Assembly: GCA_039961635.1 (NCBI GenBank)
Contig: JABRWB010000052.1
Span: 1-25,092, forward strand
From: a bacterium
GTDB lineage: Bacteria; 4484-113; JAGGVC01
Length of the DNA stretch: 25,092 bases
Reading direction: 5' to 3'
The notes under the pieces are model-generated. The model ran no database searches. It was not told where the DNA came from and was given only the letters and a program-made list of their open reading frames with translations. The position numbers and the translations under genes are program-made. Shown here piece by piece: positions 14,651 through 23,516 of this stretch; position 1 is the first letter of the stretch, and each line of letters opens with the position of its first letter.

Positions 14651-15664
14651 TCAAATCCAGCCGCGTTTCCTGAAGAAGTAAAGCAGAACGGCTGCGATTC
14701 CGCCCATCAGCAGCAGCACCATCGGGTATCCCGCAGGGTGCATTATCTCCGGCATATACTTGAAATTCATCCCGTAAATTCCCGCAATCAAATTCAGCGG
14801 CATCAGGATTACGGTGATGATCGTCAGTATCCTGATTATCTCGTTCGTCCGGTTTGAAACCAGCGTGATGTGCAAATCCATCAGGTTCGCCAGCGCGTCG
14901 CGCTCGTGCTCCAGAATATCCAGGGAGCGCTCCAGCTGGTCGATCAGGTCGGAGAGGTAGCGTACGGCCTCGGCCTCTTCCTCTTCCTCTTCGGGATGCT
15001 GCTTGCGCATTATCCCGTGCACTATCGCGCGTTCCGGCAGTATCGAGCGGCGCATCACGTTCAGCGACTGGCGCAGCGTCAGAATGTTGCGCATAAGCTC
15101 GCGCTCGCGCATCCGGCTCTGAATGCCGCGCCCCGCGAGAATCATTTCCTCTATTCTGTCGGCCAACAGCTGCACGTGCGTCAGCTCGGAAATGTACGCG
15201 TCCACGATGATGTCCAACAGATGGTGAAGGAACATCACCGGCTTTTCGCTCGTAGTCTGAAGGTACTCCGGCACCGGCAGCATGTGCTCCTTGAACTCCG
15301 CAAGCTCGCTTCTGTGAACCGTAATCACGTAATTGCGGCCGACGTACACGTTCAGCTCGCGCGCCTCCACCTCTCCCGTCCGCTGGTTGATCGTGAAATA
15401 GTGGAAGATGTAAAACTGGTAGTCCTCGTAGTCGTCGGCTTTGGGCGTGTACGGCTGGGACGAGTAGCAGTCCTCGACGGTAAGGGGGTGGAACTCCAGC
15501 TTTTCCTCCAGCAAATCCTTGACTTCGCTCTCTTTGGCTCCGGTAATGTCAATATCCACCCAGCAGAATTCCCAGCTTGCAACCAGCTCCTGGACGGCCG
15601 CGGGCGCGAGTTCCTTGAACTCGGCTACGCGATCCTCCAGAAACTGAATTGCACGAATCTTCAC
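14651..15664 (-). CDS. CorA-family Mg2+/Co2+ transporter
   Basis: A 337-residue CorA/MIT-superfamily channel. The pore signature YGMNF is present in LIAGIYGMNFKYMPEI, followed by the second membrane helix YPMVLLLMGGIAAVLLYFF and the short basic tail RKRGWI. The long N-terminal part is the cytoplasmic funnel (PLTVEDCYSSQPYTPKADDYEDYQFYIFHYF is typical). The acidic run EEEEEEAEA lies in the helical domain. The start is GTG 15664, with GGAGG upstream at good spacing. Transport of magnesium is the family role; the exact ion cannot be read from sequence. Confidence 0.92.
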   Translation of the reverse strand: MKIRAIQFLEDRVAEFKELAPAAVQELVASWEFCWVDIDITGAKESEVKDLLEEKLEFHPLTVEDCYSSQPYTPKADDYEDYQFYIFHYFTINQRTGEVEARELNVYVGRNYVITVHRSELAEFKEHMLPVPEYLQTTSEKPVMFLHHLLDIIVDAYISELTHVQLLADRIEEMILAGRGIQSRMRERELMRNILTLRQSLNVMRRSILPERAIVHGIMRKQHPEEEEEEAEAVRYLSDLIDQLERSLDILEHERDALANLMDLHITLVSNRTNEIIRILTIITVILMPLNLIAGIYGMNFKYMPEIMHPAGYPMVLLLMGGIAAVLLYFFRKRGWI

Positions 15665-15746
15665 CTGCCGGCCCTCCGAAAAGCGCGTGATTGTAACACC
15701 ATTCCGGGCGCATCCGCGCGCGTTTGCCCAGCCGCCCGCCCTGCCC

Positions 15747-15752
15747 TATAAT
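15747..15752 (+). promoter_or_regulatory. -10 element giving a leaderless dnaX mRNA
   Basis: A perfect TATAAT ends 6 nt before the dnaX GTG at 15759. Initiation at the usual 6-8 nt downstream would put +1 on the start codon itself. No ribosome-binding sequence lies between. Confidence 0.55.
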
Positions 15753-15758
15753 CGCGTC

Positions 15759-17777
15759 GTGGGCTACCAGACGCTTTACCGCAAGTACCGCAGCCAGACG
15801 TTTTCGGAGGTCGTGGGCCAGAAGCACGTCATCCGCGTCCTGCGGGGCGCGCTTTCCCGCGGCCGCATCGCCCACGCGTACCTGATGAGCGGGCCGCGCG
15901 GCACCGGCAAGACCAGCGTCGCGCGCATCTTCGCCAAGGCGCTGAACTGCCCCGACGCCCGCGACGGAGAACCATGCGGCGGCTGCCATGTGTGCACTTC
16001 CATCGCCGAGGGGCGCTCGCCCGACGTCATCGAAATGGACGCGGCGTCCAACCGCGGGGTCGAATCCATCGAAGAGCTGCGCCGCGGCGTCCAGTTCGTC
16101 CCGCAGGAGCTTCGCTACAAGGTCTACATAATCGACGAAGTCCACATGATTTCGACGCACGGCTTCAACGCGCTCCTGAAAACGCTGGAGGAGCCGCCCT
16201 CGCATGCGATCTTCGTCCTCGCCACCACCGAGCCGGACAAGCTTCCGATAACGATCCTCTCCCGCTGCCTGCGATTCGAGTTTCACCGCATTCCGTTCCG
16301 CGAGCTTGCCGACCACCTGATTTCGATTGCAAAGAAAGAAAACCAGGCGCTGTCCGACGACGCGGCGATGCTTCTCGCGGAGCTTGCCGAGGGCAGCGCG
16401 CGCGACGCGATAAGCCTGCTCGACCAGCTCATCATCGCGGGCGAGGAGGAGATAACGCCGCTTCACATCCGCGAACTTTTCGGATTGTCGCATCCGAAAG
16501 CCGTCACCGAGCTCGTGCGCGAGCTTGTCGGCGGCAACCTTCAACAGCTTGTGGAGCACTTCCGCGAGGCCGTGGCGGAGGGCCGCGATCCGGAGCATTT
16601 CCTGCGGCTGCTTTACGGCAAGCTGCGCGACGGATATCTGCGCGAAGGCGACGACGACGAGCTTTTATTGATGCTCGAAACGGTGCCGCGAGAGCGGCTT
16701 TTGCTTTGCGTCGAGGCGATTTGGGACGCTCTCGGGCTTCTGCGCCGCAGCAACCATCCGGTCGGCCTCGTCGAGCTGACGCTTTTCAAGCTCGCGGCGA
16801 TAATCGAAGGCGCGCGCGTATACGAACTGCCCGGCCCGGAGAACGCGGGCACTTACAGATTCCAGGAAAGCGCGCAAAAGGCGGCCGCGCCAGCCGCGCC
16901 GCGTCCCGAGAGGTTTTCCGCCGAATCCGAACCGGCCGGCGAGCCTATTCCGGCGGACGATGAATCCGCGCCCGCGCCGCAACCGCCTCCCAAGCCCGCG
17001 GCGGCGGGATCGTACGGGCCGCGGGCGATTTTGGAAGAGCTGCGCGGCGGCAAAATGAAAAGCGGCGAGCCGCAAGGCCCGCCCGCGCAGGGCGCGGGAA
17101 CGCCCCCTTTTAGCGGCGACGCATCAGCGCGCGCGGCCGCGGAACCGCGCCCGGCATTGCAACCTTCCTCCGATTCATCCGTCTCGGAGCCGCCCCCTCC
17201 CCCGCCGGATTCGGACGAAATCCTGATTCCGGTGGAGCATGACGATTACGGGCATCCCGCGGATGCGCCCGTCACTTTCGCCGAGCCCGCGCCTGCCGCG
17301 CCGCCCCCCCCCAAGCGCGTCAAGCTCAAATCGGCGGACAGGTCCAGGCTTCCCTCGGGGCTCACCGCATTCCCGGCCGACCGCTGGAAAAAAACGCTCG
17401 CCGCGCTGCGTAAGAATTACTTTTCCACATATTGCCTGATTCACGAGGACAGCGGCGTAACGCCGATTCTTCTTCGCCCCGGCGTTTTATATCTCGCGTT
17501 TCCGGCGGATTCCAATCTCGTACGCAACTTCTGCAAGGAAGGCAGGCACAAGCGCGCGATCGAGGCGACGCTGACCGAGATGCTGGGTGACCCCGAGACG
17601 CTTGGCGGGGAAGCGGAAGGCGCGCGTAAATCGGAGAAGCCAGCGACCTGGCAGGCCGTGTTCGATCCCGGCGAAGCGCCCGACCCGGACGGCGACGACG
17701 AAGCGGTTGCCGCCGAGCGCGCCGCGCAACTTGAACTCCTCTTCGGGATGAGGAACGGCGGAGGGGAGGAGGAGTAG
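15759..17777 (+). CDS. dnaX: DNA polymerase III tau/gamma subunit
   Basis: A 672-residue clamp-loader ATPase. AAA+ features are the P-loop GPRGTGKTS (45-53), the zinc cysteines C64, C73, C76 and C79, and the Walker B IIDEVH (125-129). The sensor region TTEPDKLPITILSRC and the gamma collar follow. A Pro/Ala/Ser-rich linker spans about residues 375-520, and the final 130 residues form a tau C-terminal (polymerase-binding-type) domain, beginning near LTAFPADRWKKTL. GTG 15759 is chosen because the family starts at GYQTLYRKYR; an upstream in-frame extension is unlike the family. An A7 run at 17388-17394 could allow a shorter gamma form. Confidence 0.95.
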   Translation: MGYQTLYRKYRSQTFSEVVGQKHVIRVLRGALSRGRIAHAYLMSGPRGTGKTSVARIFAKALNCPDARDGEPCGGCHVCTSIAEGRSPDVIEMDAASNRGVESIEELRRGVQFVPQELRYKVYIIDEVHMISTHGFNALLKTLEEPPSHAIFVLATTEPDKLPITILSRCLRFEFHRIPFRELADHLISIAKKENQALSDDAAMLLAELAEGSARDAISLLDQLIIAGEEEITPLHIRELFGLSHPKAVTELVRELVGGNLQQLVEHFREAVAEGRDPEHFLRLLYGKLRDGYLREGDDDELLLMLETVPRERLLLCVEAIWDALGLLRRSNHPVGLVELTLFKLAAIIEGARVYELPGPENAGTYRFQESAQKAAAPAAPRPERFSAESEPAGEPIPADDESAPAPQPPPKPAAAGSYGPRAILEELRGGKMKSGEPQGPPAQGAGTPPFSGDASARAAAEPRPALQPSSDSSVSEPPPPPPDSDEILIPVEHDDYGHPADAPVTFAEPAPAAPPPPKRVKLKSADRSRLPSGLTAFPADRWKKTLAALRKNYFSTYCLIHEDSGVTPILLRPGVLYLAFPADSNLVRNFCKEGRHKRAIEATLTEMLGDPETLGGEAEGARKSEKPATWQAVFDPGEAPDPDGDDEAVAAERAAQLELLFGMRNGGGEEE

Positions 17778-17784
17778 AGATTCT

Positions 17785-20700
17785 CTAAAACTGCCAGTAG
17801 ACCAATTCACCTTCGGGAAATTGGTTGTAATATGGTGCGTAATCCAGCACTCCAATTTCCTGAAAGGATAGCCGCGCCTCGGTGATGTCAATTGCCAAGT
17901 TTATTGCACTGCATCCCAAGTATGGGTCCTCTTGAAGTCGCTCGGGAGCCGTCCACGCAATGCCATTAAACGTACTTCTCGTAAGATAGCTTTTGGCGTC
18001 AACGGCAGCCTGCGCTTCAGAATAATCCACAACTGCATGAACATAAGAGTAATAGAAAAATCCCTGGCCCGCTTTGTTGAAGCAAATAACCGGATCCGGC
18101 CCCTCAAAGTCGGTGGTGATTACAAACGCGCCATCCCACAGGGCATCTCCCTCGGCCAAAACCTGATCCTGCCAATTGCCTTCCGCATCCTTCCACGCGA
18201 CAACAGCATCATTTATGGGTACGCTTTGGCCAAACCCAAGGTATACATCCCTGTCTCGCCCCATTGCAATAAACGGCATTTCAGTAACCGTATTGTAAGT
18301 TAGGAATATTGCCTGGTTTGCCATCCAGTCGCCTGGCACCTTTTCAACCGTCCATTCACCACTATCCCTAATACCGTAATATACATAGGCTTTGTAAATT
18401 GGATGAGGCATTGGTGAAGGATCAAAATTGCCGTAATCGTACGCAACGCTCGGAATTCCATCCGGGGTAAACACGAAGCTTGCCCCCGGGCTGTTGTATA
18501 GCATGCCTTCGCTGGTTTGAATCGTTTCAGTAGTCCACGAATCGCTCCCCGACTTAAAAGCGTATTTAAGAACGCTTTCGGAGTCATTGTACAGATGCGT
18601 TCCAACCCCCGCATTATATACTATGCCTATTGTGTCGGTGGGTTCGAAATACTCCATTGTTGATGTCCAGCAAAACTCAAACCCTTTGCCGTCATATCCA
18701 GAACTGTCTACAACATCAAGTTGCCAATTCTGCGCATTTACATCTCCGGTATAAACTTCAAGAGCTTGCGCTGCGCGATTGTAAGCGCTAACAAGCAATG
18801 TATCTCCGCGAATCTCAATGCTGGGATGATCGAAGCGACCGTTTTCAGAAATAACTTCGTGCACCCAGTCAAAACCATCGTAATAGCATAAAGCCAGTCG
18901 ATTCGCGGGACCCATCGTGTATGCAATTACAGGGGCATTATCGATAGGGGTCAATACGATGTCACTGTCATTGGAAATAACTCCACAATCCCAAATCGTG
19001 TCAAACTCCGGCACCTGGAACGGAAATACGCCTTCCGCGGGCGTGGCGGTAAGCACTTTCAGGTTTTGATCCTCCAGTCCGCGGGGCGAAACCGCCTTTA
19101 CGCCGAAGCTGTAAATCTGGTCATTCGTCAGGCCGGTCACGCGATAGGACGTCGCGCCCGCGACGTTCGTGTGATTCCCGCTCGTGAAAAGCTGGAGAGG
19201 GCTGCCGGTCAGGTCTCCCTCGGCCCAATACACCTCGTAGCTTGGTTCTCCTTCGGAGTGGTAGGCAAGCCCCCAGCCCACATTGACGGCCTGATCTCCC
19301 GGATCCGCCTCGGTGATTCCTATCGTGAGCAACCACGTGGGCGGCACGTCGCCGGCGCCGCTTCCAGGCTCCACGACAAGCCAATCCGCACCGCCCGGAT
19401 GCAGCGGATGCGGATTGTATTCCGGCGTTTCGTTTGGGGGAACCGCGCTGTCGCGCGCGTGGACGCCGATTGAGAGCGTCTCGCCGATCGCGGCACCGTC
19501 CGAATCCGTTATCGTATAGTTAAATGGGCTTGACTGTCCTGTAACATCAACTTCGAACACGCGTCCGCTTGCGCGGGCGTCCGCATAATCCAGCGTTTCT
19601 CCGACTTGCCAGTACACCCAGTACGACACGGGCGGACTGTCCGCGTCCGTCGCCTCGCCGAACGTGATGTTTATTTCGGTGTTGCCGATATTGTAATTCC
19701 CCGCGATGATTCCCAGCCCGGACAGCCAGGTCGGCGGAGCCGTATCTCCGCCCGGATTGGTCGAGGTTGAAAACGGCCCGCCTTCGATGCCGTACTCGCC
19801 GCCGGAGCACGGGCGGATCCAATATCTAAGATTCGTCGCGTCGCTTCCGGTAAATGCGGCCTCCAAGCCGTACCTGTGCGTCACCTGGTAGCGCGGGCGC
19901 AGGCCGTCGCCGACCGCGGGACGGTTTATCGTGAACGGAAACTCCGGATTGCTCGGGAAGGGAATATCCCCCATATCCGTCACGTTGCCGCTTCCGTCGT
20001 CGATTCCCCAGCGCACGGCATACCCGTCCAGCGAGTTCAAATAATTGACCGCTATCGGAGTTATGTCGCTTACGCCTATTTCGCCGTTGCCGTCGCCGTC
20101 AATGACAGCGATCGGATCCGTCGCAGGATTGCCGGACGAAGTCGTTTCAAGATAGTGCAGCGCGACGGGCGTAATGTCGGCGACCGATACTTCGCCGTTC
20201 AAATCGTAATCGCCCTGATTGCGCTCGATGAAGGTGATCGTGCAGGTCGCCTCCGCAGTGTTGTCGTAGACCGAGGCAGTTGTGATTTTGTTTTCTTCGT
20301 TTTTGGGAGCGCCGCTTGTTTTGCGCGCCGCCTCGAATGGACGCGGAGCGAATTCAATCTCCGCGATGCGTCCGCTTCCGGATGCGCCTTCGGATTCCAT
20401 GGGCCGCGGAATCACCGCGCCGACCGCGACGACTCCCGGATAATCCGTCACGCCCAGGAAGAGCGCACCGGGAAGAAATCCCGCGTCCTTGACCGAAACG
20501 GGAGAAAACCGCGATGCGTCGTATTCCAGGTGGAAAAGCGCGCTTTTGTAGCCTTTCGCGCCCTCGACTGCGACCGCCACGAGCTTGTTTCCGCCCGATG
20601 TTTCGGTCACTTCAAGCGAAAGGCTGCCGCGCTGGGAAGGATCGGGATCGCCGTATCCGAGCGGAGCTAGCGTGAATTCGCCGCCGGGCGAAGCAATACG

Positions 20701-20799
20701 CAGGCCGTAGCCGGACGGCCCGCCGCCGCGCCCGCAGGCGAGCACAAATCCCGTAAAAACCGCCAAAACGACAACCGCAACACGCGAAATACCCTTCAT
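17785..20799 (-). CDS. Large modular lipoprotein: cohesin-like, dockerin-like, FN3-like and propeller-like regions
   Basis: A 1004-residue surface or periplasmic lipoprotein. The signal peptide ends in GFVLAC, a good lipobox. Modules in order (residues approximate): a cohesin-like beta domain at 60-155 (LFHLEYDASRFSPVSV, GVVAVGAVI); a tandem dockerin-like calcium repeat at 196-257 (DYDLNGEVSVADITPVALHYL, DGDGNGEIGVSDITPIAVNYL); three FN3-like domains to about 590; and a C-terminal 410 residues of repeated beta strands (APVIAYTMG, IGIVYNAG, IPSVAYDYG, PVICFNKAG) suggesting a sialidase-like or other beta propeller. Those repeats resemble each other but no catalytic motif is visible. ATG 20799 is preferred over GTG 20808, with GGGGGTG upstream. 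It is convergent with dnaX. GC content drops after the third FN3-like domain. Confidence 0.8.
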   Translation of the reverse strand: MKGISRVAVVVLAVFTGFVLACGRGGGPSGYGLRIASPGGEFTLAPLGYGDPDPSQRGSLSLEVTETSGGNKLVAVAVEGAKGYKSALFHLEYDASRFSPVSVKDAGFLPGALFLGVTDYPGVVAVGAVIPRPMESEGASGSGRIAEIEFAPRPFEAARKTSGAPKNEENKITTASVYDNTAEATCTITFIERNQGDYDLNGEVSVADITPVALHYLETTSSGNPATDPIAVIDGDGNGEIGVSDITPIAVNYLNSLDGYAVRWGIDDGSGNVTDMGDIPFPSNPEFPFTINRPAVGDGLRPRYQVTHRYGLEAAFTGSDATNLRYWIRPCSGGEYGIEGGPFSTSTNPGGDTAPPTWLSGLGIIAGNYNIGNTEINITFGEATDADSPPVSYWVYWQVGETLDYADARASGRVFEVDVTGQSSPFNYTITDSDGAAIGETLSIGVHARDSAVPPNETPEYNPHPLHPGGADWLVVEPGSGAGDVPPTWLLTIGITEADPGDQAVNVGWGLAYHSEGEPSYEVYWAEGDLTGSPLQLFTSGNHTNVAGATSYRVTGLTNDQIYSFGVKAVSPRGLEDQNLKVLTATPAEGVFPFQVPEFDTIWDCGVISNDSDIVLTPIDNAPVIAYTMGPANRLALCYYDGFDWVHEVISENGRFDHPSIEIRGDTLLVSAYNRAAQALEVYTGDVNAQNWQLDVVDSSGYDGKGFEFCWTSTMEYFEPTDTIGIVYNAGVGTHLYNDSESVLKYAFKSGSDSWTTETIQTSEGMLYNSPGASFVFTPDGIPSVAYDYGNFDPSPMPHPIYKAYVYYGIRDSGEWTVEKVPGDWMANQAIFLTYNTVTEMPFIAMGRDRDVYLGFGQSVPINDAVVAWKDAEGNWQDQVLAEGDALWDGAFVITTDFEGPDPVICFNKAGQGFFYYSYVHAVVDYSEAQAAVDAKSYLTRSTFNGIAWTAPERLQEDPYLGCSAINLAIDITEARLSFQEIGVLDYAPYYNQFPEGELVYWQF

Positions 20800-20831
20800 G
20801 ACCCGCACCCCCGGAAGTGGGAAGACATTTA

Positions 20832-20837
20832 ATTATA
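20832..20837 (-). promoter_or_regulatory. -10 element of the large lipoprotein gene
   Basis: Minus strand CTGGGTATAATTAAATG contains a perfect TATAAT, about 32 nt before the ATG at 20799. The GGGTATAAT context repeats that of the two toxin-antitoxin promoters. Confidence 0.5.
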
Positions 20838-20857
20838 CCCAGGGCTTCCCTTTTCTA

Positions 20858-21367
20858 TCAGCGGGCGGTTTTTTCGTAAATTTCGAATCCTGTGGCTGCG
20901 ATCCGCCGGTATTCGGCGTATGTCAGCAGCTTGGCCGCTTCGGTTGGCTCCGCGAACCGGATTTCGGCTATACCCTCGTCCGCCGCGTGTTCGTTATCGG
21001 GGATGCCGGCAACATCCGGCCCGGGCATAAACTCGTAAAGATAAAACTTGATCGCCTTTCTGTGCGGCGGGCCGCCTTTTTCCCCGAATGTGTACTTCAC
21101 GTCGCCGATTTCGCCGAGCGGGCGCAGCCGCTCCGGCGCGATTCCCGTTTCTTCGCAAACTTCGCGCAGCGCCGCGGCCTCCGGACTCTCTCCCGGATCC
21201 AGATGCCCTTTCGGAAGCAGCCACTCCTCCCGTCCGTCCGAGCGGATCACTCGGATAAGCAGCGCTTCGGGATTTCCGTCGGGATTGCGCCGGACAACCA
21301 TCCCTCCACCGCAATCGTGCTCCACCTCGCCGCGCGCATTCGGTCTGTTCGAAAACTTATGTCTCAA
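20858..21367 (-). CDS. NUDIX hydrolase
   Basis: A 169-residue NUDIX protein. The Nudix box is perfect, from G54 (GHLDPGESPEAAALREVCEE) to the closing TGI at 74-76, with REVCEE supplying the metal-binding glutamates. The preceding EEWLLPKG is typical of bis(5'-nucleosyl)-tetraphosphatase-like members, so an Ap4A- or diphosphate-type substrate is possible but unproven. The start is TTG 21367, overlapping the upstream gene's TGA (TTGA) with GAGGAAA upstream; no ATG lies nearby. It is translationally coupled to the zinc-ribbon/RDD gene. Confidence 0.88.
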   Translation of the reverse strand: MRHKFSNRPNARGEVEHDCGGGMVVRRNPDGNPEALLIRVIRSDGREEWLLPKGHLDPGESPEAAALREVCEETGIAPERLRPLGEIGDVKYTFGEKGGPPHRKAIKFYLYEFMPGPDVAGIPDNEHAADEGIAEIRFAEPTEAAKLLTYAEYRRIAATGFEIYEKTAR

Positions 21368-23106
21368 GGAATTTCCTCGCCAGTTTTGTTGGTTGCACCT
21401 GCGGCCGCGATTCGAACCATAAAATCCCCTGCGGGCGGGTACGCGTTGTCGCCGCGGTAAGTCACGACGCGCGTTCCGGTGAGCCTGTCCGCGAGTCCGT
21501 ACGCCTCGCCCGGCCCCCATACGTACGAAACCAGCGCCAGCACCCCCGCGGACGCGATTCCCAAAACCGCGAACAGCGCGCGCGCGATCCGCGGACGCAG
21601 ATCCGGCGAGCGCCCGGAGTCGTCCACCGGCGCGATGTTGCACGCGCGCTGGCCCGCGCTGCGCCCGGAGAACACCGGCGCAAGCCCGATGAATATCCAC
21701 GCGATCGCCGGCAGCCCGACCAGCCACCAGATAGCCTGCGGAGTAAATCCGCGCTCAAGCAATCCCCCCAATCCGCACAGCTTCGCCAGCGCTTCGCCCG
21801 GATCAAGCCCGGCGAAATCGAGATTGCCCGAGCGCCGCGCGATCCAGTCCACAGCGTTTCCGAAGCTTTGCGCGAGTCCGCGCAGCGGATGCAAAAACGC
21901 AAGCTGCAAAAGCCCCGCAACCGCTGCGGCCAGCGCCGCGTCCACAATATGCGCCAGAAGCCTGTGCCCCGGGCGTGCGGGAACGCCCTCGTAGTCTATC
22001 CGCACCAGCCCGTACCGCCGCGCGCCCGCGCGGACAGGAGTCGGCCGCAGATCCACCTGCGGATGCTTCGCCCAGTCCTTCGGAATTTCGTACGCATTGC
22101 GGATAAGGTACGAGTCGAAGCAGTCCCGGCACGCGTACACGCCCTTTACGAGCGCCATGCACTTGCGGCACATCCGGCGATGGCACAGCGGGCACTCCCG
22201 GTCTGCGTTCCGGTAATCGTGGTTCGGGCAGCGCGGCACGCCCTCGATGCGCGGCTCCGGCTCGTCCTCCCAGTCGAATTCGAGCGCGTCCGCGTCGCGG
22301 TTTTCGTCATCCGCGACCGCGGGCGCTTCCAATTCGTGGAACCTGAATTCGATCCCCTCCGGCTCGCTCGCGATTTCCGGCGCATCTTCCCCGCCATCGG
22401 ACGCTTCGCCCGGCAGGTCGAACTCGCGCGGGTAGACTATTTCCGGCCGCTCGAGCCGCGCCGCGTCGGCCAGCCGCTTGTCGTACGCGGCCTCGCGCCT
22501 CGCGCGCAACTCTGCGGGCGTCATATCCGCGCCCTCGTATTCGATGTACTCGAACAGCCCCACGTCCACGTCCGGCCTGCGCGCCAGCGAGCCCGCGATC
22601 TTGCGGCTTCTCGTTTCCGCATCCTCTTTCGGGGTTCCGAGGAGCCTCGCTATCCGCTCCTTCTGCTCGGATTTGGACTTTTCCTCGTCCGGAATCTCCA
22701 CCTCCGGCGGCGGCTTGCCGGGAAACCACCCGACGCCGGAAAAGCAGTACGGGCAGCTTTCGAAATGGGCGACGGCGCGCTTGTGGTCGAATGCGACCTT
22801 CATTTCGCGGTAGCCGCGCGCGTTCAAAAGGTGGATCAGCGCGTGGTGGAATGACAGCCTGTTACCGCATTTGTCGCAGATACGTTCATATGTTTCGAGG
22901 GCGCTCGCCTCGGATTCGCCCTCGCTTTTTTTCTGCCAGTAGAGCCACATGTACGGGCAGCGGCCGGCCTTCCTGCGCGGCTCGCAGTCCACGCAGTACC
23001 GCCAGGTCTTGTTTATCGCGGTGTCGCGCGGGCACCAGCGCGTGCCGTCGATCGGATCCACGGGGGGATTATAGGTTACGCGGCCGGTAACGCGGCCGCG
23101 CACCAT
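21364..23106 (-). CDS. Zinc-ribbon and RDD-domain membrane protein
   Basis: A protein of about 580 residues. The N-terminal third is rich in zinc-type cysteines (TRWCPRDTAIN, YCVDCEPRRKAGRCPYMW, RICDKCGN, SCPYCFSGVGW). A charged, low-complexity middle carries a further B-box-like cluster: CPNHDYRNADRECPLC, then HRRMCRKC and YACRDC. The C-terminal 220 residues form an RDD-like membrane domain (RPGHRLLAHIVDAALAAAVAGLLQLAF and two more hydrophobic helices). The start is uncertain: ATG 23106 fits the conserved part but has no ribosome site, and ATG 23148 would add 14 residues. The open frame further upstream is low-complexity and unlikely coding. The gene precedes the NUDIX gene; function unknown. 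Confidence 0.7.
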   Translation of the reverse strand: MVRGRVTGRVTYNPPVDPIDGTRWCPRDTAINKTWRYCVDCEPRRKAGRCPYMWLYWQKKSEGESEASALETYERICDKCGNRLSFHHALIHLLNARGYREMKVAFDHKRAVAHFESCPYCFSGVGWFPGKPPPEVEIPDEEKSKSEQKERIARLLGTPKEDAETRSRKIAGSLARRPDVDVGLFEYIEYEGADMTPAELRARREAAYDKRLADAARLERPEIVYPREFDLPGEASDGGEDAPEIASEPEGIEFRFHELEAPAVADDENRDADALEFDWEDEPEPRIEGVPRCPNHDYRNADRECPLCHRRMCRKCMALVKGVYACRDCFDSYLIRNAYEIPKDWAKHPQVDLRPTPVRAGARRYGLVRIDYEGVPARPGHRLLAHIVDAALAAAVAGLLQLAFLHPLRGLAQSFGNAVDWIARRSGNLDFAGLDPGEALAKLCGLGGLLERGFTPQAIWWLVGLPAIAWIFIGLAPVFSGRSAGQRACNIAPVDDSGRSPDLRPRIARALFAVLGIASAGVLALVSYVWGPGEAYGLADRLTGTRVVTYRGDNAYPPAGDFMVRIAAAGATNKTGEEIP

Positions 23107-23148
23107 GGCGGGAATCGACGCGGAATGAGGCTTGGATTGCGCGCGCAT

Positions 23149-23516
23149 CCGGCCGCCAAACAGGCCGCCGCAACCGCCGCCGCTTTGTGCGCGGGTTCGG
23201 GCCGCCGTACCTATGCCGGACCTATGCCAAATTGCGCGACGCGGGGCAGAAGGCAGCACGGCCGTCCCGGCGGGGAAACCGAACCGCGGGGACGCCAAGG
23301 TCAATTGCGGGAAAGGCCGGCAACCACCCTTTGAGCGTTGGAAGCTGGAAGTTGTGCACTGGGGGTTGAGGGAAGAGAGTCGGGAGTTAAGCTTTGGGAG
23401 CTGATTGGAGTAGGTGGTTGAGCGTTGAAGGATTGATTCCAAGGAGCGCGGCGTTCACGCCGCGGCCGCCGGTTTTTTACCGCAAAGCGCCGGCAACCCG
23501 GCGCACTCCCGAAAAC
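23149..23516. other. Intergenic stretch without a recognised gene
   Basis: Contains a G-rich, purine-skewed segment at about 23330-23440 with the phrase TTGAGCGTTG repeated (near 23332 and 23419). A GC-rich hairpin, CGCGGCG-TTCA-CGCCGCG (23447-23464), is followed by GCCGCCGGTTTTTT, which may be a terminator on the plus strand. Open frames here are low-complexity shadows. Confidence 0.5.

Noticed and set aside
15549-16598. 349-codon minus-strand open frame opposite dnaX
   Set aside because: Antisense shadow; dnaX on the other strand has all catalytic motifs.
20029-20214. Dockerin-like repeat as evidence for a cellulosome
   Set aside because: No glycoside hydrolase or scaffoldin gene is present in the window; the repeat alone is not specific.
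21868-22854. 328-codon plus-strand open frame opposite the zinc-ribbon/RDD gene
   Set aside because: Arg/Ala/Val-rich translation without motifs; the minus strand carries cysteine clusters and a membrane domain.
23330-23440. Short repeats (TTGAGCGTTG, GGAAG) as a CRISPR or VNTR
   Set aside because: Only two imperfect copies with no regular spacer length.
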